DNA of 42,279 nucleotides from Pleurotus ostreatus/Saccharomyces cerevisiae fusant (taxonomy: Eukaryota; Opisthokonta), in assembly GCA_024196135.1 (NCBI GenBank), contig JAMQCK010000186.1:1-42279 (forward strand). The letters are read 5' to 3'. The position numbers and the translations under genes were made by a program. The number at the start of each line of letters is the position of its first letter. Within the stretch, counting starts at the first letter, position 1. This document shows, one piece after another, positions 32,027 through 42,279 of the stretch. The notes beneath the pieces are model-generated. The model was not told the origin of the DNA. It searched no databases and was given only the letters and a program-made list of their open reading frames with translations.

Positions 32027-34321
32027 ATGAAGGCGTGCTGTGGACTCCTGCTGCTTGCCCTTGCTTGCTCTGCTTTCCAGCTCCCTTTCAAGGTCCCCTT
32101 TCTGTCTTCCAACTCGCTTGTGGAGCCGGAGGTGCCATCGGGGACACCAAGGATCGCAATCATCGGCGCTGGAGCTGGCGGAAGCTCTGCGGCGTTCTGG
32201 ATCGCAAAGGCCAAGGAGCGCTTCGGCCTCGACGTCGAAGTCGATGTGTATGAGAGGGAATCTTATGTTGGAGGACGTGCGTTCATCAGTTTTCAGTTGC
32301 ATAGCAGGCACTGACACGGGGGAATCATGCTGCAGGAAGCACGACAGTCTATCCCTACAATGACACAACACTACCTGCTGTAGAGCTCGGCGGATCAATT
32401 TTCGTCGAAGCGAACAAGAATATGTGGAGGGCTTCACAGGAATTCAACCTAACCCTTAAAGACTTCAATGACAAGGGCAGCACTATGGGGGTATGGGACG
32501 GCACGTCGATCCTATTCTCCGTGAGTCTACCCTCCTTACATCTGTGTCGATCTGCAACCCTTGGTATACTGTACATCATGTCTCTTTCCGCGCTTTGCGC
32601 TGCTACCTCGTCAATAAACTGTTTTCTGAGTTGTCTTCGACCACTTTGACTTCACACCCCTCCCGCCCTCTGCCATCTGAGTTAGCCGTCTTCACCTGCT
32701 TCGAGACTCTAAGCGCATGCTATATCAGTCTGATACTGATACATATATGTACTTCAGGCTGGCGACGGCTGGTGGGAGAACGCCAAACTACTTTGGAGGT
32801 TCGGGATGGCACCGCTCAAGGCAAAGTGGATGTACGTAACTACCTGGTCTACACCAACTGTCAAGGAGCTAACCATACTATAGTACGGACGACATAGTCA
32901 AGAAGTTCCTTCGCCTATATTCGTACGACCACCCCAAGTGGGACAACATCCGTGACCTCGCCGAACAGCTCGGCGTCGCACAGCTCGTCGAAGACACGGG
33001 GGAGGACTTCTTCCGTGGCAAGGGCGTCTCCGAGAAATTTGTGTTTGAGCTGATTGAGGCCGCGACGCGCGTCAACTACGGGCAGGTAAGCATAACAAGT
33101 CGACACCGCAAGGGGCGTCGTCACAGCAGGACTGAGCACTCACCGCGCTGCAGAACGTCGACGACCTACATGCATTCGGGGCGACTGTGTCCATGGCGAC
33201 GAACGGCGCCACGGGGATCCAGGGCGGAAACTACCAGATCTTCGAGCAATTCTTGAACTACTCCGGCGCCAACGTCTACCTCAATACGCCTGTCACGAGC
33301 ATCAGCGATTCGCAGACCTTCTGGACTGTACGCACCGCGGGGTCGGCCAAGGCATACAAGGCCGTCATCTTCGCTGCGCCTATCCACTCGTCTGGCATCG
33401 CTATCAACGCGCCGAACGCTGTCGAGATCCCCGATGTGCCCTACGTTAGTCTGCATGTACGTTAAGTGAACACTCCATCCTCCCGATGCAGCTGTTGACT
33501 CCTCACCAGGTCACCCTCCTCTCCACGACCTCCCCGCGCCCCAACGCTGCATACTTCAACGCAAAGGTTGAGGAGGTCCCGTCGATGATCCTCACCACCT
33601 ACGACGGCGCGCGCAACAACGGAACCGTCCCCGAGTTCAACTCGCTTTCGTACCACGGCGCCATCCGCGAGGGCGAGTGGGTCGTGAAGATATTCTCGCA
33701 GCAGGAAATTTCCGACGAGTGGCTGAGCGAGATGTTCTTGGGGCAGGTGGGGTGGGTGTATCGGAAGCAGGTGAGTTGGACTCGTTGACCCTGTGCATGG
33801 ACTCGTTGGCATTTGTTTGCGCGCGGACTCAGTTGTTGTGCGCGGATTCGGCAGCTGTGCGCGGCTCGTCAGCCTGTGCATGGCCTCGTAAGCCTCGTGC
33901 ATCTGACGCTCGCCAAGAGAGTCCAAAGTCACGTTTGGGGCTGACAAACGGCGTCTATCTTGCTTTCTGTATACTGATACCTCTCCTACAGTGGGACGCG
34001 TACCCGAAGCTTCTGCCCAATTCGCCGATGCCGCCAGTCAAGCTCGATACAAACTTCTACTACGTCAACGCCTTTGAACCGTACGTATCTTCAACGAAGC
34101 ACAGGAGACGCTCTTGCGCTTTGCGTGCTGTGTATAATGTACTGACGCCACTGTCGCATAGTTTCATCTCGACGATGGAGACCGAGACGGTTGCGGCACG
34201 CAACGTTGTCGATCTGCTCCTTAACGAGGCCTTTGGCGCCAGCATCTGTGGCCGTAGCCTTACTGGTCCCGACTCCAGTCGAACGCAAGATCCGAAGTAC
34301 ACTTACGGATGGGATTGCTGA
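32027..34321 (+). CDS. Prenylcysteine oxidase-like FAD enzyme
   Basis: Eight exons: 32027-32276, 32336-32520, 32758-32831, 32884-33085, 33154-33456, 33510-33770, 33992-34080, 34162-34321; 507 residues. A signal peptide (KACCGLLLLALACSAF) precedes an FAD-binding Rossmann start, IAIIGAGAGGSSAAFWIA (43-60), ending the motif with VYERESYVGGR. Later family blocks include VELGGSIF, NGATGIQGGNYQIFEQFL, KAVIFAAPIHSSG, FYYVNAFEPFISTMETETVA and ARNVVDLLL. Prenylcysteine lyases split the thioether of farnesyl- or geranylgeranyl-cysteine in lysosomes or vacuoles, using oxygen and making peroxide. That fits the signal peptide, with vacuole or secretion as the expected site. Two introns, 32521-32757 and 33771-33991, are four to five times longer than the local norm. 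Substrate is inferred from the family. Confidence 0.88.
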
Positions 34322-35260
34322 GAAGCTTGACGATTGGGCGGTCGAACCCTCGAAATATCGGACTCGTGCCCTACTACGATATTCAGTAGGGCGCTACTGC
34401 GAGATAAGGGAAAGACCGTCAGGGTGCACCAGCACGATACTCGACCCGACCAAAGGATTGCTCCCGCGGAACTCGGGAGAGCGCTTGCAGATGGACTAGA
34501 ATATTTATGAATGGCCAGGGCAAGGGCGGAGGGCTCAAGTCTATTTCTCCAGTGACGTCTACTAACATCTACGTTGTACTTACCATGATAGCTACAAGAA
34601 TCTATAGCGAAATGCCCCCAGCGATTTTGCCTCGTAGCGAAGAATAGCCGGGCGTGATACTGGTACGTTGTGCCCCTCGTCGAATGAGATTTTGGCTTTA
34701 GACATCCGGCACCGTGCTCGAGGCGATCTGGTACGCGTCTCAGACATCCAGAGATTCTCCGCGGCTGACCCTCTCGCAGCCTCTAGTTCACTCGGGGCGA
34801 GGTACACTGGGACCGACACCCTTCGACGCTGCCCGCGCGGAACCCCGTCTCGCTTCGACAACGTGCGCGCCCATCAGGATATTGAGTCGCAAAGAGGTTA
34901 AGATTCAATGGGGGAGAGAAAACCCACGTCTGCTTCCCGCACCTGCTTCGCCCCTCGACGCTTCTCTTTTCGCCGGGCGCGTCTGCGGGGCATCAGGTGA
35001 GCGCCCCGCGTCGATCCTGCCTCGACGCAAACAGCGTCAAATACTCCGTGCCTATTCGATGCATATGTTGGACGAGGTGATGGAAGCCACGGGCGCACAC
35101 ATGGCGGCGAGTCTGCATACACGGCAGTGGGCTGAGACCCGAGGTTCTGCAGACATTGAGTGCCCCGGGTCGGCGGGGCCGGCGCAGGGAAGCAGTGAGG
35201 GTATATAGGGTGGGTAGACGAGGGTCTGGTATCTGTGTCGTGCTCTGCTAGACAAGCAAG
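34322..35260. other. Intergenic region, promoter of the DUF1996-WSC-CBM1 gene
   Basis: No gene is visible in these 939 bases. A TATA box at 35202-35207 marks the core promoter of the next gene. Minus-strand and plus-strand open frames here are short and composition-poor. Confidence 0.55.
35202..35207 (+). promoter_or_regulatory. TATA box of the DUF1996-WSC-CBM1 gene
   Basis: GGTATATAGGG places TATATA 54-59 bases before the ATG at 35261, typical for a strongly regulated fungal secreted-enzyme gene. Confidence 0.6.
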
Positions 35261-37370
35261 ATGTGGTCGACTCTTCTGGCACTTGCTCTCGCGGCTCCCC
35301 AGCTCGCCCAGGGTCTCCTGCGCTTCCCATGTGCGCAGACGACGGTGGTTCGTTCGGACCCGTACGTGTTTGCCTTTTCACACCTTCTCCTATTGCTCAC
35401 TTCTTCCTTCAGACTCGTCAACCCTGACTCGGTCGGTCAGCATCTCCACCAGGTCGTTGGTGGGGTACGCATCTTCTGTTTCCTCATTCACGACGTCGGC
35501 CTGACCGCGGTTCCCTACCCAACAGAACAGCTTCGACTTCAACATGCCCGACGGTTATGACCTTCAAGCAAAATCGACTTGCAGCTCCTGCTCGATCTTG
35601 GAGAACAAGTCGAACTACTGGACGCCGACGCTTTACTACCAATCCCCGGTCAACGGCACCTTCACTCGCGTATGTCTACCTCCTTTCCTACTTACAACGG
35701 CGGGCTGACAAGCTCTGCAGGTCCGTCAGCGCCCCGGCCCCATCACAGGCAGCCCCAACGCAGGCATGGTCGTCTACTACATCCAGGTCGGCAACGTCAC
35801 AGCGTTCCCCAAAGTAAGGTCTTCGCGCGCGCACAGTACTTCGATTGTGACTAATTGCTGCTGCAGGGCTTCCGCATGGTCGCCGGTGACCCGATGCTCC
35901 GCAAGTACGACCAGTCCATTGACGACTCGCGCTCCATCACTTTCCGCTGCCTCCAATCTGAGGACTCCTCTGGTACCGGCCAAGACACGAACGGCCTGCC
36001 CACGACGCCCTGCAACGGTGGTGTTCGTAGCCAGATCAACTTCCCTACGTGAGTTCTCCCGGCGTCGCAGAGATTGACTTATCATGCTCAATGGATATGT
36101 AGGTGCTGGGACGGCAAGAATGTCGACTCGCCGAACCACAGGGACCATGTCTCCTACGCCATCAACGCCAGCTTCGGTAACTTCGGTACTGGCTGCCCGT
36201 CGACTCACCCCGTGACGATTCCCCTGCTCTTCCTCGAGACGTACTGGGACACCACGCCGTTCAACAACGAGCCCGGCGCGTTCGACAACGGAAAGCAGCC
36301 CTTCGTCTGGAGTATGGGAGACCCGTATGCAATATCCTTTCGTCTCAAATGCATACGCTGACGCTTCTTGTAGCACCGGGTACGGATACCACGCCGACTA
36401 CATGATGGGCTGGCCCGAGGACGTTCTCGCTCAGGCTATGTCTCAGTGCACCGACGCCAGCGGTCAGGTCTCGTCCTGCGGTGTTCTCCACACTCGCTCC
36501 GAAGAAGAGATGAACGACTGCGCCGTTCCCCCGCGTGTCGAAGAGGTGTTCGATGGCTGTAAGATCTTCAGTCCTCTGCCATCCTCGCCAGCGCTGACGT
36601 CCCGCAGGGCTTGAGGAGCTTCCTGGCTGCAACCCCGTCGTCGAAGGCCCCGGTCCCGCCACGCCTGTCTCCGGCTGTGGCGCCCCCACCACCACGCAGT
36701 CCGTCGACGAAGTCAGCTGGCTCAAGTCCGGCATCGACGGCTGGGAGCCAGTCGGCTGCGCCGCCGAAGCCCAAGGCCAGACCCTCCTCACTGGCGGCTC
36801 CTCCACCGACGCCGCCATGACCATCGAGAAGTGCCTGTCCAGCTGCGCGAGCAAGGGCCTCCAATTCGCCGGCCTCAAGGCCGGGACAACCTGCTCATGC
36901 GGCAACTCCCTCGACACAAGCAAGGTCTCCAGCAGCTACGCGTGCAACGTTCCGTGCCCGGGTGATGGTGGCGGTATGGAAAATCTTCTTCTTTGATGGG
37001 CAGCCCTTGACCGTTTTCGCAGAGTTCTGTGGTGCTGCTAGCCGCGTCGCGGTTTACAACAGCGGCACGGCCGTGTCTATTCCGCCTTCGCAGCCCACCA
37101 ACCCGGGTGGGGGTGCGACGACCACCGGCGGTCCCGCTGCCCCCACTACCGGCGCTGGGACTGTCGCGCAGTACGGCCAGTGCGGTGGTCAGGGTGTAAG
37201 TTAGCCTCTGCTTTCGAACTACCAACTGCTGATCCCTTCTTTGCAGTGGACCGGCGCCACTGCCTGCGTCGCTGGCTATACCTGCACGCGCATCAACGAC
37301 TAGTGAGTATAGCCTATGCTGAATCTTCCCCTTTGCTCAATATCTCTTCAGCTACTACCAATGCCTTTAA
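35261..37370 (+). CDS. Secreted DUF1996-WSC-CBM1 protein
   Basis: Eleven exons: 35261-35361, 35413-35464, 35526-35669, 35721-35813, 35867-36048, 36103-36324, 36374-36558, 36608-36973, 37023-37195, 37247-37302, 37352-37370; 530 residues. The signal peptide (about 1-18) is followed by a DUF1996 domain (about 30-300) with FDFNMPDGY, STCSSCSILENKSNYWTPTL, GFRMVAGDP and CWDGKNVDSPNHRDHVSY. A WSC domain follows (about 371-462, GWEPVGC to EFCGAASRVAVYNS). A Thr/Gly/Pro linker leads to a C-terminal CBM1 (498-530, YGQCGGQGWTGATAC to the final YYYQCL). CBM1 binds crystalline cellulose and WSC domains bind glycans. DUF1996 has no firmly known activity, so a plant-cell-wall role is inferred. The last two exons are needed to finish the CBM1: the last intron begins inside a TAG. 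Confidence 0.88.
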
Positions 37371-37615
37371 GGTCTTGACGATTCGGACGAGTTTGATGAC
37401 TGATACGCCTGATATGGATGTAGAGTAGTGTACGTACCTTCCTTCTTCCGGCTTTCGTTTCGCGGTTGATATCGGCTTGTTCGCTGTAAATATGTGGTTG
37501 TACGAATTCTATGGCGGTATCTTTCTCATCATTGTCAAGACCTACAAAGCAACCAAATTTGTGTCTTCGTCACAAACTTCGCCACAACGACACTGATGAA
37601 CCTCGGTGCCGAAAT

Positions 37616-37621
37616 CACGTG
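37616..37621. promoter_or_regulatory. CACGTG box upstream of paralogue 2
   Basis: The context GAAATCACGTGG lies 101 bases before the ATG at 37722, within a stretch that aligns with the promoter of paralogue 3. Confidence 0.4.
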
Positions 37622-37721
37622 GCGATCTCGTGCCCTTTTCTTAATTGACGCGTCTTCGTTGATCTCAACCACAACCATCACCATCCCCGCCACATCTGCG
37701 CTTGACCAGCGACCCATCGCA

Positions 37722-38363
37722 ATGCAAGCCGCTACAGAGATCCCAGCGCCTCGAGCCGCAGTATGTAAGAAATCGTCGGTGGGGACAGCGGAGCCACTGT
37801 CCACAAAGAAAGCTCTTCGTCCACGTCGCCCGAAGTATCACAAGGTGCGTACGACAGCAGAGCGTTCCATCATTGTCCTTGCTAAAATGCTCTCCAAGCG
37901 TCTTCATCCTTCGCATGCAGACCTACCCTTTGTTCCCGACGAGCGAGCCCGGTCGCGCCACCGCTTCTGGCACTTTGGCTGGCCAGTATCGGAGACCTTC
38001 GTCAACAACATCATCGACATCTACTTTCCTGAATTTCTCGACGACGATCACCCACCTTCCGCCAGATTCGCCCGCTTCTTGGATATCGCCGAGGGGGTCT
38101 CCAAGTACAGTCCATTCCGGCTCGTTTTGGTGGAACCGGACGCGTACATGCCCATCGAAGAGTATCAAAGTTCGTTAGCGGACACTGGGGAGACGGCGGT
38201 GACGTTCTGCATGGTGGTTTCTGACGCGCGGAAGAGCTTGTTTGTTCAGCGGCCGACCACGCAGCAGATGGCGAAGCTCGTCGAGTTCTTTGGCGCGGAA
38301 CCGCAGTGGAAGATAGACGCGAGGGACAAGAATCTGTGGCCTAAATATGGCCACGGCAATTGA
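37722..38363 (+). CDS. Unknown family, paralogue 2 of 3
   Basis: Two exons, 37722-37844 and 37899-38363; 195 residues. The 54-base intron is in frame, but its position (HK|RL) and the frame-breaking introns at the same point in the other copies show it should be removed. The leader is basic towards its end (RPRRPKYHK). The core has RLHPSHADLPFVPDE, HRFWHFGWPVSETF, FPEFLDDD, FRLVLVEPDAY, TAVTFCMVVSDARKSLF, RPTTQQMAKLVEFFGAEP and a C-terminal KYGHGN. ATG at 37722 is preferred because upstream in-frame sequence is homologous to the non-coding promoter of paralogue 3. No signal peptide or membrane helix is present, and I know no function. Confidence 0.85.
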   Translation: MQAATEIPAPRAAVCKKSSVGTAEPLSTKKALRPRRPKYHKVRTTAERSIIVLAKMLSKRLHPSHADLPFVPDERARSRHRFWHFGWPVSETFVNNIIDIYFPEFLDDDHPPSARFARFLDIAEGVSKYSPFRLVLVEPDAYMPIEEYQSSLADTGETAVTFCMVVSDARKSLFVQRPTTQQMAKLVEFFGAEPQWKIDARDKNLWPKYGHGN

Positions 38364-38985
38364 TGTTAGGCGTACTGGATGACTGTATGCTGGCCGGAAC
38401 GTTGTTCGTGGACGAAAGGGTTATACGAACATCCTTCATGCTGAATTTGTCGCGCTGCGTGTATCCTTTGTGCGAGTCACGTACAGGGATGGACGGCGGG
38501 CCGACAAGCTGCCGCTGCACAAGAATCTGCGGTATGATTCACTATAGGATGACGGTTAATTGCCACAAAAGTTACGGTCTACTTGTTGCTGCTCTCATAC
38601 CTCGTTGAAAGTCTCTTCTCCTCTCATCGGCAAAGAGAGGACTGCCTGCCCATCTCGGTCTCATTCTCATTCCCTGAACGTCCTGATCTAGCGATCCATG
38701 ATCACTGCCTTGTGCTGCAGCAAATCGGTTTCCAAGGATCAAGTTAGAGCAGCATCTCCGGAGAAATGTCCTAGGACCGCAGCAAATATAAAGTGCACTT
38801 GTCACTTCGCCACTGTTGACCTTCGGTACCGAAAAATCACGTGAGGTCCTCGTGTCATTTGCAATTGACGCGCCTCCGTTGCTCAGCCACAACCGTCATC
38901 GTCCTCGCCACATCTGTGCTTGTAATTTGATCAACGGTTTATTTCGATGCCAGTCATTTGAGAAATCAAGAAGACTACGATAGCA
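38364..38985. other. Spacer between tandem paralogues 2 and 3
   Basis: This 622-base spacer has no gene. Its last ~180 bases align with the upstream region of paralogue 2, including TTCGCCAC, CGGTrCCGAAA, ATCACGTG and CCACATCTG, showing that the duplication included the promoter. Confidence 0.6.
38838..38843. promoter_or_regulatory. CACGTG box upstream of paralogue 3
   Basis: AAAATCACGTGAGG lies 143 bases before the ATG at 38986, at the aligned position of the box in paralogue 2. Confidence 0.4.
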
Positions 38986-39584
38986 ATGCAGGGAGACTCG
39001 TCGGTGGAGACAGAGCCGCAGTTCCCGAGGAAAGCTCGTTGTCCACGCCCGAAGTATCACAAGGTGCATACCTCCGCCGAGCGTTCCAGCATACCTACTG
39101 ACCGTCATCAAAGCGGCTTCACCCATCTCACGCAGACATCCCATTTGTACCCGAAGAGCGCGATCGGACCCCTCACCGCTTCTGGCACTTCGGGTGGCCA
39201 GTCTCAGATGCCTTCGCCAACAACATCCTCGACACATATATCCCCGGATTCCTGGAATACGACCCCCCTCCATCTGTTAAATACGCGCGCTTTATGGCCC
39301 TCGCCAAGGGGATAACCAAGTGCGACCCTGACGCAATCCGGATTGTGCTGGTGGAACCCGACGTGTACACGCCGTTGGGAGAGTACCAGAGTCCTTTCGT
39401 GGAGGGCGAGGAGAAGGCCGTGACGTTCTGCATGGTGGTATCAGATGCCCGCAAGAGGCTGTTTACTGAGAGACCCACTGAGGAGCAGATGGCCAAGTTG
39501 ATCTCTTTCTTCGGTGCGGAACCGCGCTGGAAGATGGACGCGAGGGAGAAGAGTTTGTGGCGCAGATACGGGCATGGAAATTAG
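38986..39584 (+). CDS. Unknown family, paralogue 3 of 3
   Basis: Two exons, 38986-39063 and 39114-39584; 182 residues. Unlike paralogue 2, the intron changes frame, confirming the splice at HK|RL. The leader is short. The core shows RLHPSHADIPFVPEE, HRFWHFGWPVSDAF, IPGFLEYD, IRIVLVEPDVY, KAVTFCMVVSDARKRLF, RPTEEQMAKLISFFGAEP and RYGHGN. It is clearly closest to paralogue 2, with shared intron words (GAGCGTTCCA) and promoter sequence, so the pair arose by tandem duplication. All copies keep the His/Trp/Gly core HFGWPVS and the aromatic C-terminal W..(K/R)YGH, which suggests purifying selection on a folded protein. Function unknown. Confidence 0.87.
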
Positions 39585-39792
39585 TGCATGCAATAGATCT
39601 GCGTATGCTAGTTTCGACGTTGCATGAATGGTCAGGACATCTAGAGTCGGACGTGGACACTAAAAGCCTAGACGGTTTAGCATTTGGCGATTAATCCATT
39701 ATCTACGATATATGGGATAGCGAGGTCGTTGAAAGTAATCCACGCAAGGGGTATTGTGCACGTCCACAAGGGACCGGTAGGTATACAGGCCA

Positions 39793-41449
<1,657 letters not shown>

Positions 41450-41525
41450 GGCTGTGGGAGACGAAGAGCCTAAAAGAAAGGAAGGGGCGGGGTCCGACTA
41501 AAGAGGGTCTTCGTCGTCGCCAGCC

Positions 41526-41534
41526 TTATATATT
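41526..41534 (-). promoter_or_regulatory. TATA box of the glucanase gene
   Basis: On the minus strand the sequence reads AATATATAA, about 77-85 bases upstream of the ATG at 41449. Confidence 0.55.
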
Positions 41535-41822
41535 CGCTCGGCGTCCGCCTGATGGGGGACCGCACCTCCTCCGACGTCCGCACCGAAGCACGAAAGCCTC
41601 GCTCGTCATCATCAAACCCTGTCGTCACCCTGAGCCTCGGGACTGCTTCGCGTACAGGCTGCCCGGGGGACCGAGAACTTGCGGGTCGCAACGCGAAGCT
41701 CTGGCCCGCACAGGGAGGCCATACAATGCACCTCGCATGTATATCAAGCGTTTTGAGACCGCCGCGAGCGAGAAAATCGTATGTTCAGCTTGGGCGCCTA
41801 CTCGCATGTCGGTAGATCTTGC

Positions 41823-41989
41823 GACGCGTCGTCCAGAACGCGTCGGTGCAATCTCGGAATTACGCGTAGATCACCACGTGCTCGTTATGTACAGCACCCC
41901 AACACGCGTCAACAAATTCTAACTTCAACTTCGAAGAACTCGGCCCCGTTGCTACTCGCATACGACGTCACCTGCGGTCCTCAACGCGT
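41823..41989. promoter_or_regulatory. Five MluI cell-cycle boxes (ACGCGT)
   Basis: Exact ACGCGT palindromes lie at 41823-41828, 41837-41842, 41861-41866, 41904-41909 and 41984-41989, the last five bases before an ATG. In yeasts such clusters are bound by MBF (Mbp1/Swi6 or Cdc10/Res) and drive G1/S transcription. About 0.05 would be expected by chance in this length. Confidence 0.6.
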
Positions 41990-41994
41990 CGTCG

Positions 41995-42279
41995 ATGACG
42001 CTTGGCGCTCTGTCCGCGATCCATACGTCGGTGGATGACGCTCGCCGCGTCCTTCAGAAGACGTATCGTCGCGCGACTGCGCGTGACTTCTTTGGCACGC
42101 AGGATGCGGTGAGTGTCCTGGATCACTGCCCGCTGCCTCCATACTGACTTGTGTTTGTAGTCGGACGACGAGGGCGTCCCGGGCTCACGACGCACCCACC
42201 GTCGCTCGGGATCTTCGGTCGTTCGAGGCGCCGAGGACGAAGCGCGCGGCCGGCGCAACGCTTCCCCCACGACCGCGGC
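41995..42279 (+). CDS. Unknown protein, 5' part only
   Basis: Two exons, 41995-42108 and 42161 to the window edge, joined by a 52-base intron (GCG|GTGAGT to TTTGTAG). The first 75 residues are visible. An N-terminal helix-like segment (SAIHTSVDDARRVLQKTYRR) is followed by ATARDFFGTQDASDDEG and an Arg/Ser-rich stretch. No domain can be recognised from this fragment. The in-frame splice and protein-like first exon support a real gene. Its promoter with five ACGCGT boxes suggests expression at the G1/S transition; identity is open. Confidence 0.6.

Larger units (their letters stand above)
41450..41994. promoter_or_regulatory. Bidirectional promoter with MCB cluster
   Basis: This 545-base divergent region serves the glucanase gene (TATA box at its left) and the unknown gene at 41995 (five ACGCGT boxes). 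It also has a CACGTG at 41874-41879. No gene is visible within it. Confidence 0.6.

Overview
This window is nuclear DNA from a filamentous basidiomycete, most likely an Agaricomycete (possibly Polyporales). The evidence is GC-rich, tightly packed genes with many 47-60 bp GT-AG introns, an ERMES gene (MMM1), a CBM1-tailed secreted protein, a GH5 exo-beta-1,3-glucanase and an intact Tnp2-type (CACTA/Plavaka-like) DNA transposon of the kind common in Agaricomycetes. Exon models were built by hand from splice signals, reading frame and protein family. Every complete model closes in frame.

Left third (1-11,400), conserved housekeeping genes: the last exon of a GYF-domain protein; a shelterin RAP1 (BRCT, Myb, very large SQ/TQ cluster, RCT-like C-terminus) whose start codon follows telomere-like hexamers; a tubulin-tyrosine-ligase-family protein on the minus strand; cysteinyl-tRNA synthetase with two possible starts; MMM1; and RNA polymerase subunit RPB8.

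Middle (12,000-24,000): three minus-strand genes for proteins that look limited to basidiomycetes (one with four copies of a KLSRxFG motif, one multi-pass membrane protein, one Ser/Pro/Ala-rich protein), then a 1431-residue Sec7-PH Arf exchange factor.

Right half (24,400-42,279), the accessory part: three paralogues of an unrecognised ~185-residue family (24.5, 37.7 and 39.0 kb), a four-exon transposase, a 535-residue orphan, a gene-free stretch holding a perfect-looking hairpin, then three genes for proteins with signal peptides (prenylcysteine oxidase-like, DUF1996-WSC-CBM1, GH5 exo-glucanase). The window ends in the first exons of an unknown gene whose promoter carries five MluI cell-cycle boxes (ACGCGT).

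The best candidates for something undescribed are the three-member paralogue family with conserved intron and promoter, the KLSRxFG repeat protein, the DUF1996-WSC-CBM1 protein, the RAP1 leader with telomeric repeats, and the MCB-rich promoter.
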